Shown here piece after piece: positions 1 through 6,106 of a stretch of DNA of 8,484 nucleotides. The notes under the pieces are model-generated. The model had not been told where the DNA came from. It worked only from the letters and a program-made list of their open reading frames with translations, and searched no databases. This DNA is from Gammaproteobacteria bacterium (GTDB taxonomy: Bacteria; Pseudomonadota; Gammaproteobacteria; GCA-001735895). Every line of letters starts with the position of its first letter. Positions within the stretch are counted from its first letter, which is position 1. The stretch spans positions 1-8,484 of the forward strand of contig JAPUFZ010000205.1 of the NCBI GenBank assembly GCA_027293245.1, read 5' to 3'. The position numbers and the translations under genes are program-made.

Positions 1-483
1 TTACTTGCCGATCGACGTGATGTTGGACAGGTATTGATTGCACAAACGAGGTCGCGTCATATTCTAATTAAGTCAAACGATCTGATTTCCGAAGAAGAAG
101 CCGAAAATCGCCTGTTTCAATTGCGAAATCAAATTCTGGTCGGCGAAGACTTTGGCAGCCTGGCTCGTCTTTATTCAGTCGATTTTAACTCCGGGTCCCA
201 GGGCGGGGATATCGGCTGGATAAGCCCAGGCGGTACCGTACCTGAATATGAGGCGGTAACTGACAGGCTGAAGCCGGAACAGATCAGCGAACCTTTCCAC
301 TCCCAGTTTGGCTGGCACATCGTCGAGGTAACCGGTAGAAGAATAGTCGATGAAACCGCCGGGAACAAGCGCAGAAAGGTCGAGGCACAGCTAATGCAAC
401 AAAGACAAATCGAAGCTTTCGATATCTGGAAGCAACGCCTCAGAGATGAGGCCTACATTGTTTTTCCCGAAGCCAGGACCTAG
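1..483 (+). CDS. surA: Periplasmic chaperone / peptidyl-prolyl isomerase SurA, C-terminal part (5' truncated by window edge)
   Basis: SurA is the periplasmic chaperone that escorts unfolded outer-membrane proteins to the BAM complex. The frame is open from base 1 to the TAG at 481-483, giving 160 residues, about the last third of the usual ~430. What is visible is the second parvulin (PpiC-type) domain. It opens with RSRHILIK around residues 17-24 and continues through GGDIGWISPG and the conserved FGWHIVEV strand. It is followed by the charged C-terminal helix (QQRQIEAFDIWKQRLRDEA) that packs back on the N-terminal chaperone core in known SurA structures. A TTG at 34 could be read as a start but lies inside the domain, and the frame is open upstream, so the gene certainly begins outside the window. 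pdxA starts 5 nt after the stop, as expected for the surA-pdxA-rsmA operon. The family call is firm. The signal peptide and first parvulin domain cannot be seen. Confidence 0.94.
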   Translation, partial: LLADRRDVGQVLIAQTRSRHILIKSNDLISEEEAENRLFQLRNQILVGEDFGSLARLYSVDFNSGSQGGDIGWISPGGTVPEYEAVTDRLKPEQISEPFHSQFGWHIVEVTGRRIVDETAGNKRRKVEAQLMQQRQIEAFDIWKQRLRDEAYIVFPEART

Positions 484-488
484 CCCAC

Positions 489-1490
489 ATGCGGGCTAAA
501 CCCTGCATTGCCATTACCTCCGGTGAGCCGGCAGGAATTGGACCCGATATTATTGCCGGTATTGAGACCAGTCAATTCTCGGCAAGACTGGTAGTCATCG
601 GCGATCGAGATTTGATCGAGACACGAGCCCGGGCACTCAATTCGAAACTCCAGTTTGTCGAATATCAGTGCGATCAAAATCCGGATGATTCGACCCATAT
701 CGAGTTATTGCATATCCCCCTTTCCGAGACATGCGAAGCCGGGGTACTGAACCCGGCTAATTCAGGCTATGTACTGGAACTGATAAAACGCGCCTGTAAC
801 GGCACTCTGACCCGGGAGTTTGACGCCATGGTGACCGCGCCGGTGCAAAAAGAAATCATCAACCGGGCTGGCATTGGATTTAGTGGTCATACAGAATTTT
901 TAGCCGAAATTTGCGGTGGCATGAAACCCGTCATGTTACTGACCACCGACCAGCTCAGAGTCGCCCTGGCAACCACCCATCTGCCGCTGCGAAAGGTCGC
1001 GGATGCCATCAACACCGGGTTAATCATACAAATAGCAGAAATCCTCGATCAGGAGCTGAAATCAAAATTTGCCATCGATAATCCGCATATCAAAGTCTGC
1101 GGACTCAATCCGCATGCCGGCGAAAACGGCTATCTCGGTAATGAAGAAATTGAAAGCATCTCTCCCGCCATCAAAATACTGCGACAAAAAGGTCTCAATA
1201 TCAGTGGCCCCTACCCGGCTGATACTGTATTTACGCCCCTGGCTTTGAGCGATGCTGACGTTATACTGGCCATGTACCACGACCAGGGATTGCCGGTTTT
1301 GAAACACGCAGGCTTCCACCGGGCCGTCAATAGCACCCTGGGGCTACCCATTGTCCGAACCTCGGTCGATCATGGTACCGCCCTGAACCTGGCTGGCAGT
1401 TCCAAAGCAGACCCGGGTAGCCTGTTGTCTGCTATCCAATTGGCCATATTTCAGTCAGCCTGCGTCGACAAGCATGCCTCGAGCTCGTAA
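489..1490 (+). CDS. pdxA: 4-hydroxythreonine-4-phosphate dehydrogenase PdxA
   Basis: PdxA oxidises 4-phosphohydroxy-L-threonine with NAD(P)+ in the DXP-dependent pyridoxal phosphate pathway. The product loses CO2 and is used by PdxJ. The protein has 333 residues (E. coli about 329) and all family landmarks. These are ITSGEPAGIGPD at 9-20, SGHTEFLAE at 132-140, THLPLRKV with H164, NPHAGENG with H209, YHDQGLPVLKH with H264, and TSVDHGTALNLAG at 291-303. H164, H209 and H264 match the three metal-binding histidines of the family. The ATG at 489 is supported by an AGGA at 475-478 inside the end of surA, 10 nt upstream. The reading frame ends at the TAA at 1488-1490 and overlaps the start of rsmA by 17 nt, so the two are very likely co-transcribed and translationally coupled. 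Cytoplasmic homodimer by family knowledge. Confidence 0.97.
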   Translation: MRAKPCIAITSGEPAGIGPDIIAGIETSQFSARLVVIGDRDLIETRARALNSKLQFVEYQCDQNPDDSTHIELLHIPLSETCEAGVLNPANSGYVLELIKRACNGTLTREFDAMVTAPVQKEIINRAGIGFSGHTEFLAEICGGMKPVMLLTTDQLRVALATTHLPLRKVADAINTGLIIQIAEILDQELKSKFAIDNPHIKVCGLNPHAGENGYLGNEEIESISPAIKILRQKGLNISGPYPADTVFTPLALSDADVILAMYHDQGLPVLKHAGFHRAVNSTLGLPIVRTSVDHGTALNLAGSSKADPGSLLSAIQLAIFQSACVDKHASSS

Positions 1491-2253
1491 ACGATTTGGT
1501 CAGCATTTCCTGCATGACAAGAATATAATTGACAAAATTATTCGTGCCATCGACCCCCGGGAAGATGATCAACTAGTTGAAATTGGTCCAGGACAAGGTG
1601 CGTTAACCTTCCCACTGCTCAAACAATGCAAACATCTGACTGCAGTCGAGCTGGACCGCGACCTGATTCCCCTGTTACAGAAAAAGGCAGGCGCCGGCGA
1701 AGAACTGGAAATAGTTAACGCCGACATTTTGAAGTTTGAACTGGATAGTTTGTCTGGCGGGCCCTTTCGGATCGTCGGTAATCTGCCTTACAACATCTCT
1801 ACCCCATTAATGTTCCATTTACTCGATTCGATCGAAAAGATTCAGGATATGCATTTTATGGTGCAAAAGGAGGTTGCCCGACGTATCGTCGCTGAGGTCA
1901 GTACGCGCAACTATGGCCGCCTTTCGGTGATGATTCAGAACTACTGTGATTGCCAGTATTTATTTGACGTGGCCCCCGCTAGTTTCACACCACCTCCCAG
2001 GGTAGACTCGGCCGTTATACGTATGACCCCCTACCCGAAACCGATCGTCGGTATAAAGGATTTCCAGGTATTTTCGGAGATAGTGCAAGCTGCCTTCGCC
2101 CAGCGTCGCAAAACCATTACAAATTCATTAAAATCAGTTGTCGATAATGAAATCATTAAAACCTGTGCGATTGATGCTCGCCTTCGCGCCGAAAATCTAA
2201 GCCTGCAAGATTATGCGAATCTGGCGAGGGCGAAGACGAAATGGACACTTTAA
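1474..2253 (+). CDS. rsmA: 16S rRNA (adenine(1518)-N6/adenine(1519)-N6)-dimethyltransferase RsmA (KsgA)
   Basis: RsmA uses S-adenosylmethionine to dimethylate two adjacent adenosines in the 3' terminal hairpin of 16S rRNA late in 30S assembly. Loss in other bacteria gives kasugamycin resistance. The 259-residue protein carries the RKRFGQHFLHD opening at 5-15, the SAM-binding VEIGPGQGALT at 35-45, the acidic ELDRDL at 59-64, and the catalytic NLPYNIST at 103-110. It also has the C-terminal QRRKTITNSLK helix region. It is a little shorter than E. coli KsgA (about 273), mostly at the N terminus. No clear Shine-Dalgarno precedes the ATG at 1474. That start lies inside pdxA, so translation probably depends on ribosomes finishing pdxA. 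folA follows after 38 nt. No unusual residues were noticed. Confidence 0.97.
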   Translation: MPRARKRFGQHFLHDKNIIDKIIRAIDPREDDQLVEIGPGQGALTFPLLKQCKHLTAVELDRDLIPLLQKKAGAGEELEIVNADILKFELDSLSGGPFRIVGNLPYNISTPLMFHLLDSIEKIQDMHFMVQKEVARRIVAEVSTRNYGRLSVMIQNYCDCQYLFDVAPASFTPPPRVDSAVIRMTPYPKPIVGIKDFQVFSEIVQAAFAQRRKTITNSLKSVVDNEIIKTCAIDARLRAENLSLQDYANLARAKTKWTL

Positions 2254-2279
2254 CGAGCCCTGTCATTCAAAGCATAGTT

Positions 2280-2285
2280 AAAGGG
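2280..2285 (+). promoter_or_regulatory. Ribosome binding site of folA
   Basis: AAAGGG lies 6 nt before the ATG at 2292. This supports 2292 as the folA start rather than the internal Met at residue 6 (2307), which would better match the E. coli N terminus but has no comparable site at the right distance. Confidence 0.6.
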
Positions 2286-2291
2286 TGATTT

Positions 2292-2807
2292 ATGCAATCC
2301 AGGCCCATGCTTTCCCTGGTTAGCGCCATGGACAGCAACCGACTAATAGGTAAGGATAATGCCCTGCCCTGGCATCTGCCTGCGGACCTGGCATTCTTCA
2401 AACGAACTACCATGGGTAAGCCGATCATTATGGGTAGAAAGACCTTTGCTTCGATTGGCAAGGCGCTGCCTGGACGACAAAATATCGTCGTCACGCGTAA
2501 TCCTGAATATGATGCTCCTGGCTGTGATATAGCACCCAGTCTTGAGCAGGCAACCAGGCTGGCCGGGAATGCCGATGAAGTCATGCTAATTGGTGGCGCC
2601 AGTTTGTACGAGCAGGCAATCGATTCTGCCGACTGCATTTATCTGACTTTAATACACCATGTTTTTAACGGTGATACCTGGTTCCCTGAAATAAACACTG
2701 AGCAGTGGAACCTGGCGTCACGCAAGGATTTTGACGCCGACGGAAAAAACCTTTATCGGTACTCTTTTATAAAATTTGTGCGAGTAATTCACCCAAAAAT
2801 AGGCTAA
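2292..2807 (+). CDS. folA: Dihydrofolate reductase (type I, chromosomal)
   Basis: FolA reduces dihydrofolate to tetrahydrofolate with NADPH, restoring the cofactor consumed by thymidylate synthase; it is the trimethoprim target. The 171-residue protein aligns throughout with E. coli DHFR (159). It has LVSAMDSNRLIG at 9-20 (Met-20-loop region), LPWHLPADLAFFKR at 25-38 with the catalytic acid at D32 (E. coli D27), and PIIMGRKTFASIG with the NADPH-binding GRKT. LPGRQNIVVT and the IGGASLYEQ loop follow, and the GDTWFPE strand lies near the end. It has about five extra N-terminal residues and a slightly longer basic tail. It sits 38 nt after rsmA on the same strand, so it may be the last gene of the surA operon. 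In E. coli folA lies beside apaH but not next to rsmA, so this placement is unusual (see findings). Confidence 0.97.
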   Translation: MQSRPMLSLVSAMDSNRLIGKDNALPWHLPADLAFFKRTTMGKPIIMGRKTFASIGKALPGRQNIVVTRNPEYDAPGCDIAPSLEQATRLAGNADEVMLIGGASLYEQAIDSADCIYLTLIHHVFNGDTWFPEINTEQWNLASRKDFDADGKNLYRYSFIKFVRVIHPKIG

Positions 2808-2833
2808 TCTTAATGGTTACATAAGTTAATCGT

Positions 2834-2839
2834 TATAAT
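2834..2839 (+). promoter_or_regulatory. Consensus -10 hexamer before the FHA gene
   Basis: A perfect TATAAT lies in the 58-nt AT-rich gap between folA and the FHA gene. A start site near 2846 would leave a leader of about 20 nt that carries AAAGGA (2850-2855) ahead of the ATG at 2866. No good -35 is present at 16-18 nt: the hexamer at 17 nt is TAATGG. The promoter therefore rests on the -10 alone. It suggests the FHA gene can be expressed separately from folA. Confidence 0.42.
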
Positions 2840-2865
2840 TCTACTAAACAAAGGATCGCCTAAGT

Positions 2866-3168
2866 ATGGATAGTAGTCTGGACCGGGAGATCAAAAAACT
2901 GGAAAGCCGAACCTATATAATAGGTAGAGAAGGTCACATCTATCTCAATGACCCGGCGGTAAGCAAACGGCACGCTGAAATTCAGGTTATGGAGGGCGAG
3001 ATTTATCTGCGCGACCTTGGTTCTACTAACGGCACCTACCTGGTTAAAAATAGAAAACTTATCTCTTTCATGGAAGGCTATGTGCAACTCAACCAGGCGA
3101 TAGTGTTGGGCAACAGACAGTACACTATAAAAGACCTGCTCCAAATTGCCGGTGCCTTCGCAGCCTGA
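2866..3168 (+). CDS. Small stand-alone FHA (forkhead-associated) domain protein
   Basis: FHA domains bind phosphothreonine peptides and usually serve as adaptors for Ser/Thr kinase signalling or secretion systems. This 100-residue protein is almost nothing but one FHA domain. It has the GR pair at 20-21, SKRH at 33-36 and the loop LGSTNGTYL at 51-59, which are the canonical phosphopeptide-contacting positions (R21, S33, H36, N55 by family knowledge). There is no signal peptide, membrane segment or fused catalytic domain, so it is probably a cytoplasmic adaptor. The ATG at 2866 is preceded by AAAGGA 10 nt upstream. No Ser/Thr kinase or phosphatase is encoded in the window, so its phosphorylated partner is unknown. 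It converges on the GAF-domain gene, with a perfect hairpin between the two stops. The domain call is firm and the biological role is not known. Confidence 0.9.
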   Translation: MDSSLDREIKKLESRTYIIGREGHIYLNDPAVSKRHAEIQVMEGEIYLRDLGSTNGTYLVKNRKLISFMEGYVQLNQAIVLGNRQYTIKDLLQIAGAFAA

Positions 3169-3170
3169 GA

Positions 3171-3201
3171 GGGTGTCGTAAAAAGTCGTTTTACGACACC
3201 C
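3171..3201. terminator. Perfect 13-bp inverted repeat between convergent genes, probable bidirectional terminator
   Basis: The arms GGGTGTCGTAAAA (3171-3183) and TTTTACGACACCC (3189-3201) are exact reverse complements around a 5-nt loop. The structure begins 3 nt after the FHA stop and lies 28 nt past the GAF gene stop on the other strand, the expected place for a shared terminator. It is not a textbook intrinsic terminator: the T-run is inside the stem rather than after it, on either strand. It could instead be a dispersed palindromic repeat or an mRNA 3'-end stabiliser. Confidence 0.6.
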
Positions 3202-3228
3202 CTTGACTATTCAGGGTCCCTGGCCGGG

Positions 3229-3849
3229 TTATTTATCTACTAACCGGGTTACTTGCTCCGCCTTCTGTAATGCCTGACTGACAAACCGCGCAGTAACCCG
3301 CAATATCGCAAGATCGTTTTCATCAAAGTCTTCTATATTATTATTATTTATCACTTCGATCGCTCCGTAGGTTTTATCATCGCTGTACAAAGGCGCACAC
3401 ATCAACGCCTGGGTCTTAAATCCGACAACCTGATCGACTTCTGATGACCACCGTGATGATTTTTGTACATCGGTTACCAGCACCGCTTTCCGGGTCTTGA
3501 CGACGTGGCTGACTACGCCGACATCGTTTTTTATGCGGTGATTGAGCAAATGATCCCGGGCCTCTCCAATCACGTCCACGAATACCAGTTCCCCGGCCTC
3601 CTCGTCAATAAATATTAACGAGCCATTTTCAGAGTCACTTGCGTGTAAGGCGAGGCTTAATAATTCATTAACCAACTTCTCTACGTCGATCTCCTTCGAA
3701 AGACCACGCATCGTATCGTCCATGCGGTTAAGCGCACGGAACGCCTGTTGATATCGAATTAACTTGTCACTAATATGCCGATTACGGGCCTTAAGTAACT
3801 CGTTTTCGTGTCTCAACATCTGGACTATTTCGCGACGGTTGAAACCCAT
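3229..3849 (-). CDS. GAF domain protein with N-terminal coiled coil
   Basis: The 206-residue product has a charged, heptad-like N-terminal helix (about 4-50) followed by one GAF domain (about 52-198). GAF landmarks include NGSLIFIDEEAGELVF at 75-90, GVVSHVVKTRKAVLVTDVQ at 111-129, and the pocket-side stretch GFKTQALMCAPL at 143-154. GAIEVIN at 162-168 and FDENDLAIL at 175-183 complete it. No output domain (kinase, cyclase, GGDEF, HTH) is fused, so it is either a sensory partner subunit or an adaptor. GAF domains bind cyclic nucleotides or other small molecules, or mediate dimerisation. Here the cyclic-nucleotide NKFDE motif looks degenerate, with NN in place of NK. The ATG at 3849 has no strong Shine-Dalgarno. 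A promoter lies just upstream. apaH, on the same strand, ends 152 nt before it. The ligand and function are unknown. Confidence 0.88.
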   Translation of the reverse strand: MGFNRREIVQMLRHENELLKARNRHISDKLIRYQQAFRALNRMDDTMRGLSKEIDVEKLVNELLSLALHASDSENGSLIFIDEEAGELVFVDVIGEARDHLLNHRIKNDVGVVSHVVKTRKAVLVTDVQKSSRWSSEVDQVVGFKTQALMCAPLYSDDKTYGAIEVINNNNIEDFDENDLAILRVTARFVSQALQKAEQVTRLVDK

Positions 3850-3872
3850 GTAAACACCGTGCAGTTAATGAA

Positions 3873-3901
3873 AGTATAGATACCCTACTGTTATATGACA
3901 T
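3873..3901 (-). promoter_or_regulatory. Sigma-70-like promoter for the GAF gene
   Basis: On the minus strand ATGTCA (3901-3896, 4 of 6 matches to the -35 consensus) is separated by exactly 17 nt from TATACT (3878-3873, 5 of 6 to the -10). A start near 3866 would leave a leader of about 17 nt. The element lies in the apaH-GAF gap, so the GAF gene probably does not rely on read-through from apaH. Confidence 0.5.
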
Positions 3902-3968
3902 CATACTGTTGCCAACTATTAACATTAAGACCGAAAGGTAAGGTTTAGGTGATAAATGGGTCTGTTTA

Positions 3969-4003
3969 AGACAAATTTCACATTTTCAGGTCGTCATTTG
4001 TCT
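3969..4003 (-). terminator. Possible weak hairpin at the apaH 3' end
   Basis: AGACAAAT (3969-3976) and ATTTGTCT (3996-4003) form an 8-bp inverted repeat with a 19-nt loop that reaches into the apaH stop codon. The stem is AT-rich, the loop is large, and no run of T follows on the minus strand, so termination here is only a possibility. The rest of the 3850-4001 gap holds the GAF promoter and a short direct repeat. I see no gene in it. Confidence 0.25.
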
Positions 4004-4835
4004 AATGGGTGGTCATTACAGAATCGCAGTCGATACTAAACCACCGGGGCTCGGCTGAATCGATCCTCAGCGCAGTGAAATTACCTCCCCAGACGCAGCC
4101 CCCGTCCACCGCAAAGTGATTCCCGTAGTTACCAACCTGCAGGGTTGACCAATGCCCGAATACAACTTTTATCGAGTGATCGAGTTGATGGTTCGTTTCG
4201 AACCAGGGAATCAGGCCCTGGTCAGCATGCGCACGCGGACTACCCTTGGCATTGTATTCAAACCGGCCATCAGCAGTATAAAAACGTATGCGTGTGAAAA
4301 TATTGGTCATGCATCGCAAACGCTCGACGCCGGTCAAACCCTGCGACCAACGGTCCGGCTTGTCGCCATACATCTGGCGGAAAAATATTTTACTATTATC
4401 TCCCTGTAGTTCCATTTCCAGTTCATGGGCATATTCCAGGATTTGAGGCAAATCCCAGTCCGTGTGTATGCCCGCATGAACGAGCAAAAAGTTTAACTCA
4501 CGGTCAAAGTGAACAAACGGTCTCGATTGTAACCAGGCCATGAGTTCTTCACAGTCTGGACTGTCGAGAATCTCCGATAACGAATGCGATTTCTTTACCA
4601 CCTGTTCGGTGTGAAATTTAGCCAGCAGATGAAGATCGTGATTCCCCAGAACGGAAATTGCCGAATCTCCTAGTGAATGCACGAAACGCAGGGTATTTAA
4701 TGATTCCGGACCACGATTTACCAGATCTCCACAAAACCATAATTGATCAGAGGATTGATCAAATCTGATATTATCCAGTAATCGATTGAGTTGCGAATAA
4801 CAACCCTGTACATCGCCTATAACATACACAGCCAT
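4002..4835 (-). CDS. apaH: Bis(5'-nucleosyl)-tetraphosphatase, symmetrical (ApaH)
   Basis: ApaH cleaves Ap4A symmetrically into two ADP. It thereby controls the level of this stress-linked dinucleotide, and it also removes Np4 caps from RNA. The 277-residue protein (E. coli 280) has the metallophosphatase blocks in order: GDVQGC at 7-12, GDLVNRGP at 36-43, GNHDLHLL at 64-71, HAGIHTDWDLP at 120-130, and FGHWS at 226-230 with DGGCVWGG at 244-251. Glutamine replaces histidine in the first block (E. coli GDVHGC), but this also occurs in other ApaH proteins and does not suggest inactivity. AGGAG at 4851-4847 lies 11 nt before the ATG at 4835. The gene follows apaG by 41 nt on the same strand, as in most gammaproteobacteria. 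The unusual part is the opposite orientation relative to rsmA. Confidence 0.96.
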   Translation of the reverse strand: MAVYVIGDVQGCYSQLNRLLDNIRFDQSSDQLWFCGDLVNRGPESLNTLRFVHSLGDSAISVLGNHDLHLLAKFHTEQVVKKSHSLSEILDSPDCEELMAWLQSRPFVHFDRELNFLLVHAGIHTDWDLPQILEYAHELEMELQGDNSKIFFRQMYGDKPDRWSQGLTGVERLRCMTNIFTRIRFYTADGRFEYNAKGSPRAHADQGLIPWFETNHQLDHSIKVVFGHWSTLQVGNYGNHFAVDGGCVWGGNFTALRIDSAEPRWFSIDCDSVMTTH

Positions 4836-4876
4836 CGGCTAACCGACTCCTGTCAGGCGAATGGCAGGTCGTGTGG

Positions 4877-5260
4877 CTAGTGAAGAACTCGTGGCGTAGA
4901 TAAAACAAATTCCTCGATAGGCGCATCAAATTTAGAGCCATCGTCCGCCCGCATCAGGTAACTGCCCTTCATGGTGCCAACTGATGTCTCGAGCATGGTT
5001 CCAGAGGTATAAACAAACTGCTCACCAGGCTCCAGGGTCGGCTGTTCACCGACAACACCGTCACCCCTGACTTCCTGCACCTTGTGATTCGAATCGGTAA
5101 TCACCCAATGCCGAGTCAGTAACTGGGCAGATTGCTGACCCATGTTCCTTATCGTGATGGTGTAGGCAAATACGAAATAGTTCTTATCGGGAAATGATTG
5201 CTCCTCGATATAGTGGGTTTCAACCTCCACGGTAATGTTATTTAACTGAGAATCAGTCAT
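4877..5260 (-). CDS. apaG: ApaG domain protein (Co2+/Mg2+ efflux-associated protein ApaG)
   Basis: ApaG is a small fibronectin-III-like beta-sandwich protein. Its biochemical role is unsettled: it has been linked to cobalt/magnesium transport phenotypes and is related to domains in eukaryotic FBXO3 and POLDIP2. The 127-residue length matches the family (E. coli 125). Visible landmarks are FAYTITIRNMG at 31-41, LLTRHWVITD at 47-56, the glycine-rich GDGVVGEQP at 66-74, and PGEQFVYTSG at 78-87. The GTMKGSYLM strand is near the C terminus. The ATG at 5260 has only a weak upstream purine stretch. The gene is 51 nt downstream of thyA and 41 nt upstream of apaH. The thyA-apaG gap contains a palindrome and a -10-like hexamer, so apaG-apaH may also be transcribed independently of lgt-thyA. 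Confidence 0.95.
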   Translation of the reverse strand: MTDSQLNNITVEVETHYIEEQSFPDKNYFVFAYTITIRNMGQQSAQLLTRHWVITDSNHKVQEVRGDGVVGEQPTLEPGEQFVYTSGTMLETSVGTMKGSYLMRADDGSKFDAPIEEFVLSTPRVLH

Positions 5261-5278
5261 AGCTCGGAACCTGCCTGA

Positions 5279-5308
5279 ATTTAGAATCTAAATCATTAAT
5301 GGAGTATA
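5279..5308 (-). promoter_or_regulatory. Candidate internal promoter with operator-like palindrome before apaG
   Basis: ATTTAGA (5279-5285) and TCTAAAT (5287-5293) form a perfect 7+7 bp palindrome around a single central base, 19 nt upstream of the apaG start. On the minus strand TATACT (5308-5303) precedes it, so a start site near 5296 would place the palindrome at the beginning of the transcript, a usual operator position. The -35 is poor (AAGGCA at 18 nt). This is suggestive only: the palindrome is visible and its function is inferred. Confidence 0.35.
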
Positions 5309-5311
5309 GCC

Positions 5312-6106
5312 TCAAACGGCGACCGCTGCCTTGATATGCTCGTGGCATTGATAATCCTGCAACTCGAAGTCTTCATAGCGAAATGCCAGTATATCATTCA
5401 CCTCTGAATTCAAACTCATTTTCGGCAATTGATACGGCCTGCGCGACAGTTGCAAACGCGCCTGCTGGATGTGATTGGTATAAAGATGCGTATCGCCGAG
5501 AGTATGAACAAAATCCCCGGGCATCAACCCGGTTACCCTCGCCACCATTAATACCAGCAATGCGTAAGAGGCTATGTTAAAAGGCACTCCTAAAAAAATA
5601 TCCGCGCTACGCTGGTAAAGCTGGCAGGACAATCGCCCATCGGCAACATAAAATTGAAACAAAGCATGGCAGGGCGGCAGAGCCATTTGGTCGATTTCAC
5701 CCACATTCCAGGCACTAATAATCATTCTGCGTGAATCGGGTGTGGTCCTGATCAGTTCGATCAACTGCTGGATTTGATCGATGCGACGACCATCGGGTGC
5801 AGCCCATGAGCGCCACTGGGCGCCATATACAGGACCCAAATCACCATTTTTGTCGGCCCACTCGTCCCAGATACGTACCTTGTTTCGTTTCAGGTAAGCA
5901 GTATTAGTGTCACCCTGTAAAAACCAGAGCAATTCGTGAATGATTGAATGCAGGTGTAATTTTTTGGTCGTTATCAGGGGGAAACCCTGACTCAAATCGA
6001 AACGCATCTGGTAACCGAAAACCGACCGGGTGCCGGTACCGGTGCGATCGTTCTTCTCGCTACCGTTTTCGATGACGTGGCGCATCAAGTCAAGATATTG
6101 TTGCAT
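5312..6106 (-). CDS. thyA: Thymidylate synthase
   Basis: ThyA methylates dUMP to dTMP using 5,10-methylenetetrahydrofolate and releases dihydrofolate, which FolA (encoded in this window) recycles. Starting at the ATG at 6106 the protein has 264 residues, exactly the E. coli length, and begins [11 protein letters not shown] like E. coli MKQYLELMQKV. Key residues fall at the E. coli numbers: R21 in NDRTGTGT, the catalytic C146 in [10 protein letters not shown], and R166 in [19 protein letters not shown] and GDTHLYTNH follow. The frame is open 14 codons further upstream (to 6148), but that extension lies inside lgt and is not conserved. The start overlaps the lgt stop by 17 nt and lacks a strong Shine-Dalgarno, pointing to translational coupling. 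It is the second gene of the probable lgt-thyA-apaG-apaH unit. Confidence 0.97.
   Translation of the reverse strand: MQQYLDLMRHVIENGSEKNDRTGTGTRSVFGYQMRFDLSQGFPLITTKKLHLHSIIHELLWFLQGDTNTAYLKRNKVRIWDEWADKNGDLGPVYGAQWRSWAAPDGRRIDQIQQLIELIRTTPDSRRMIISAWNVGEIDQMALPPCHALFQFYVADGRLSCQLYQRSADIFLGVPFNIASYALLVLMVARVTGLMPGDFVHTLGDTHLYTNHIQQARLQLSRRPYQLPKMSLNSEVNDILAFRYEDFELQDYQCHEHIKAAVAV

Noticed and set aside
2267..2638. Open frame of 123 codons on the minus strand
   Set aside because: It lies opposite folA, whose protein is fully conserved. The translation has no recognisable features.
4152..4409. Open frame of 85 codons on the plus strand
   Set aside because: It is antisense to apaH, and nothing in it resembles a protein family.
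4806..4817. Possible loss of ApaH activity because Gln replaces His in the first metallophosphatase block
   Set aside because: GDVQGC or GDLQGC also occurs in other ApaH proteins, and the remaining metal-binding blocks are intact.
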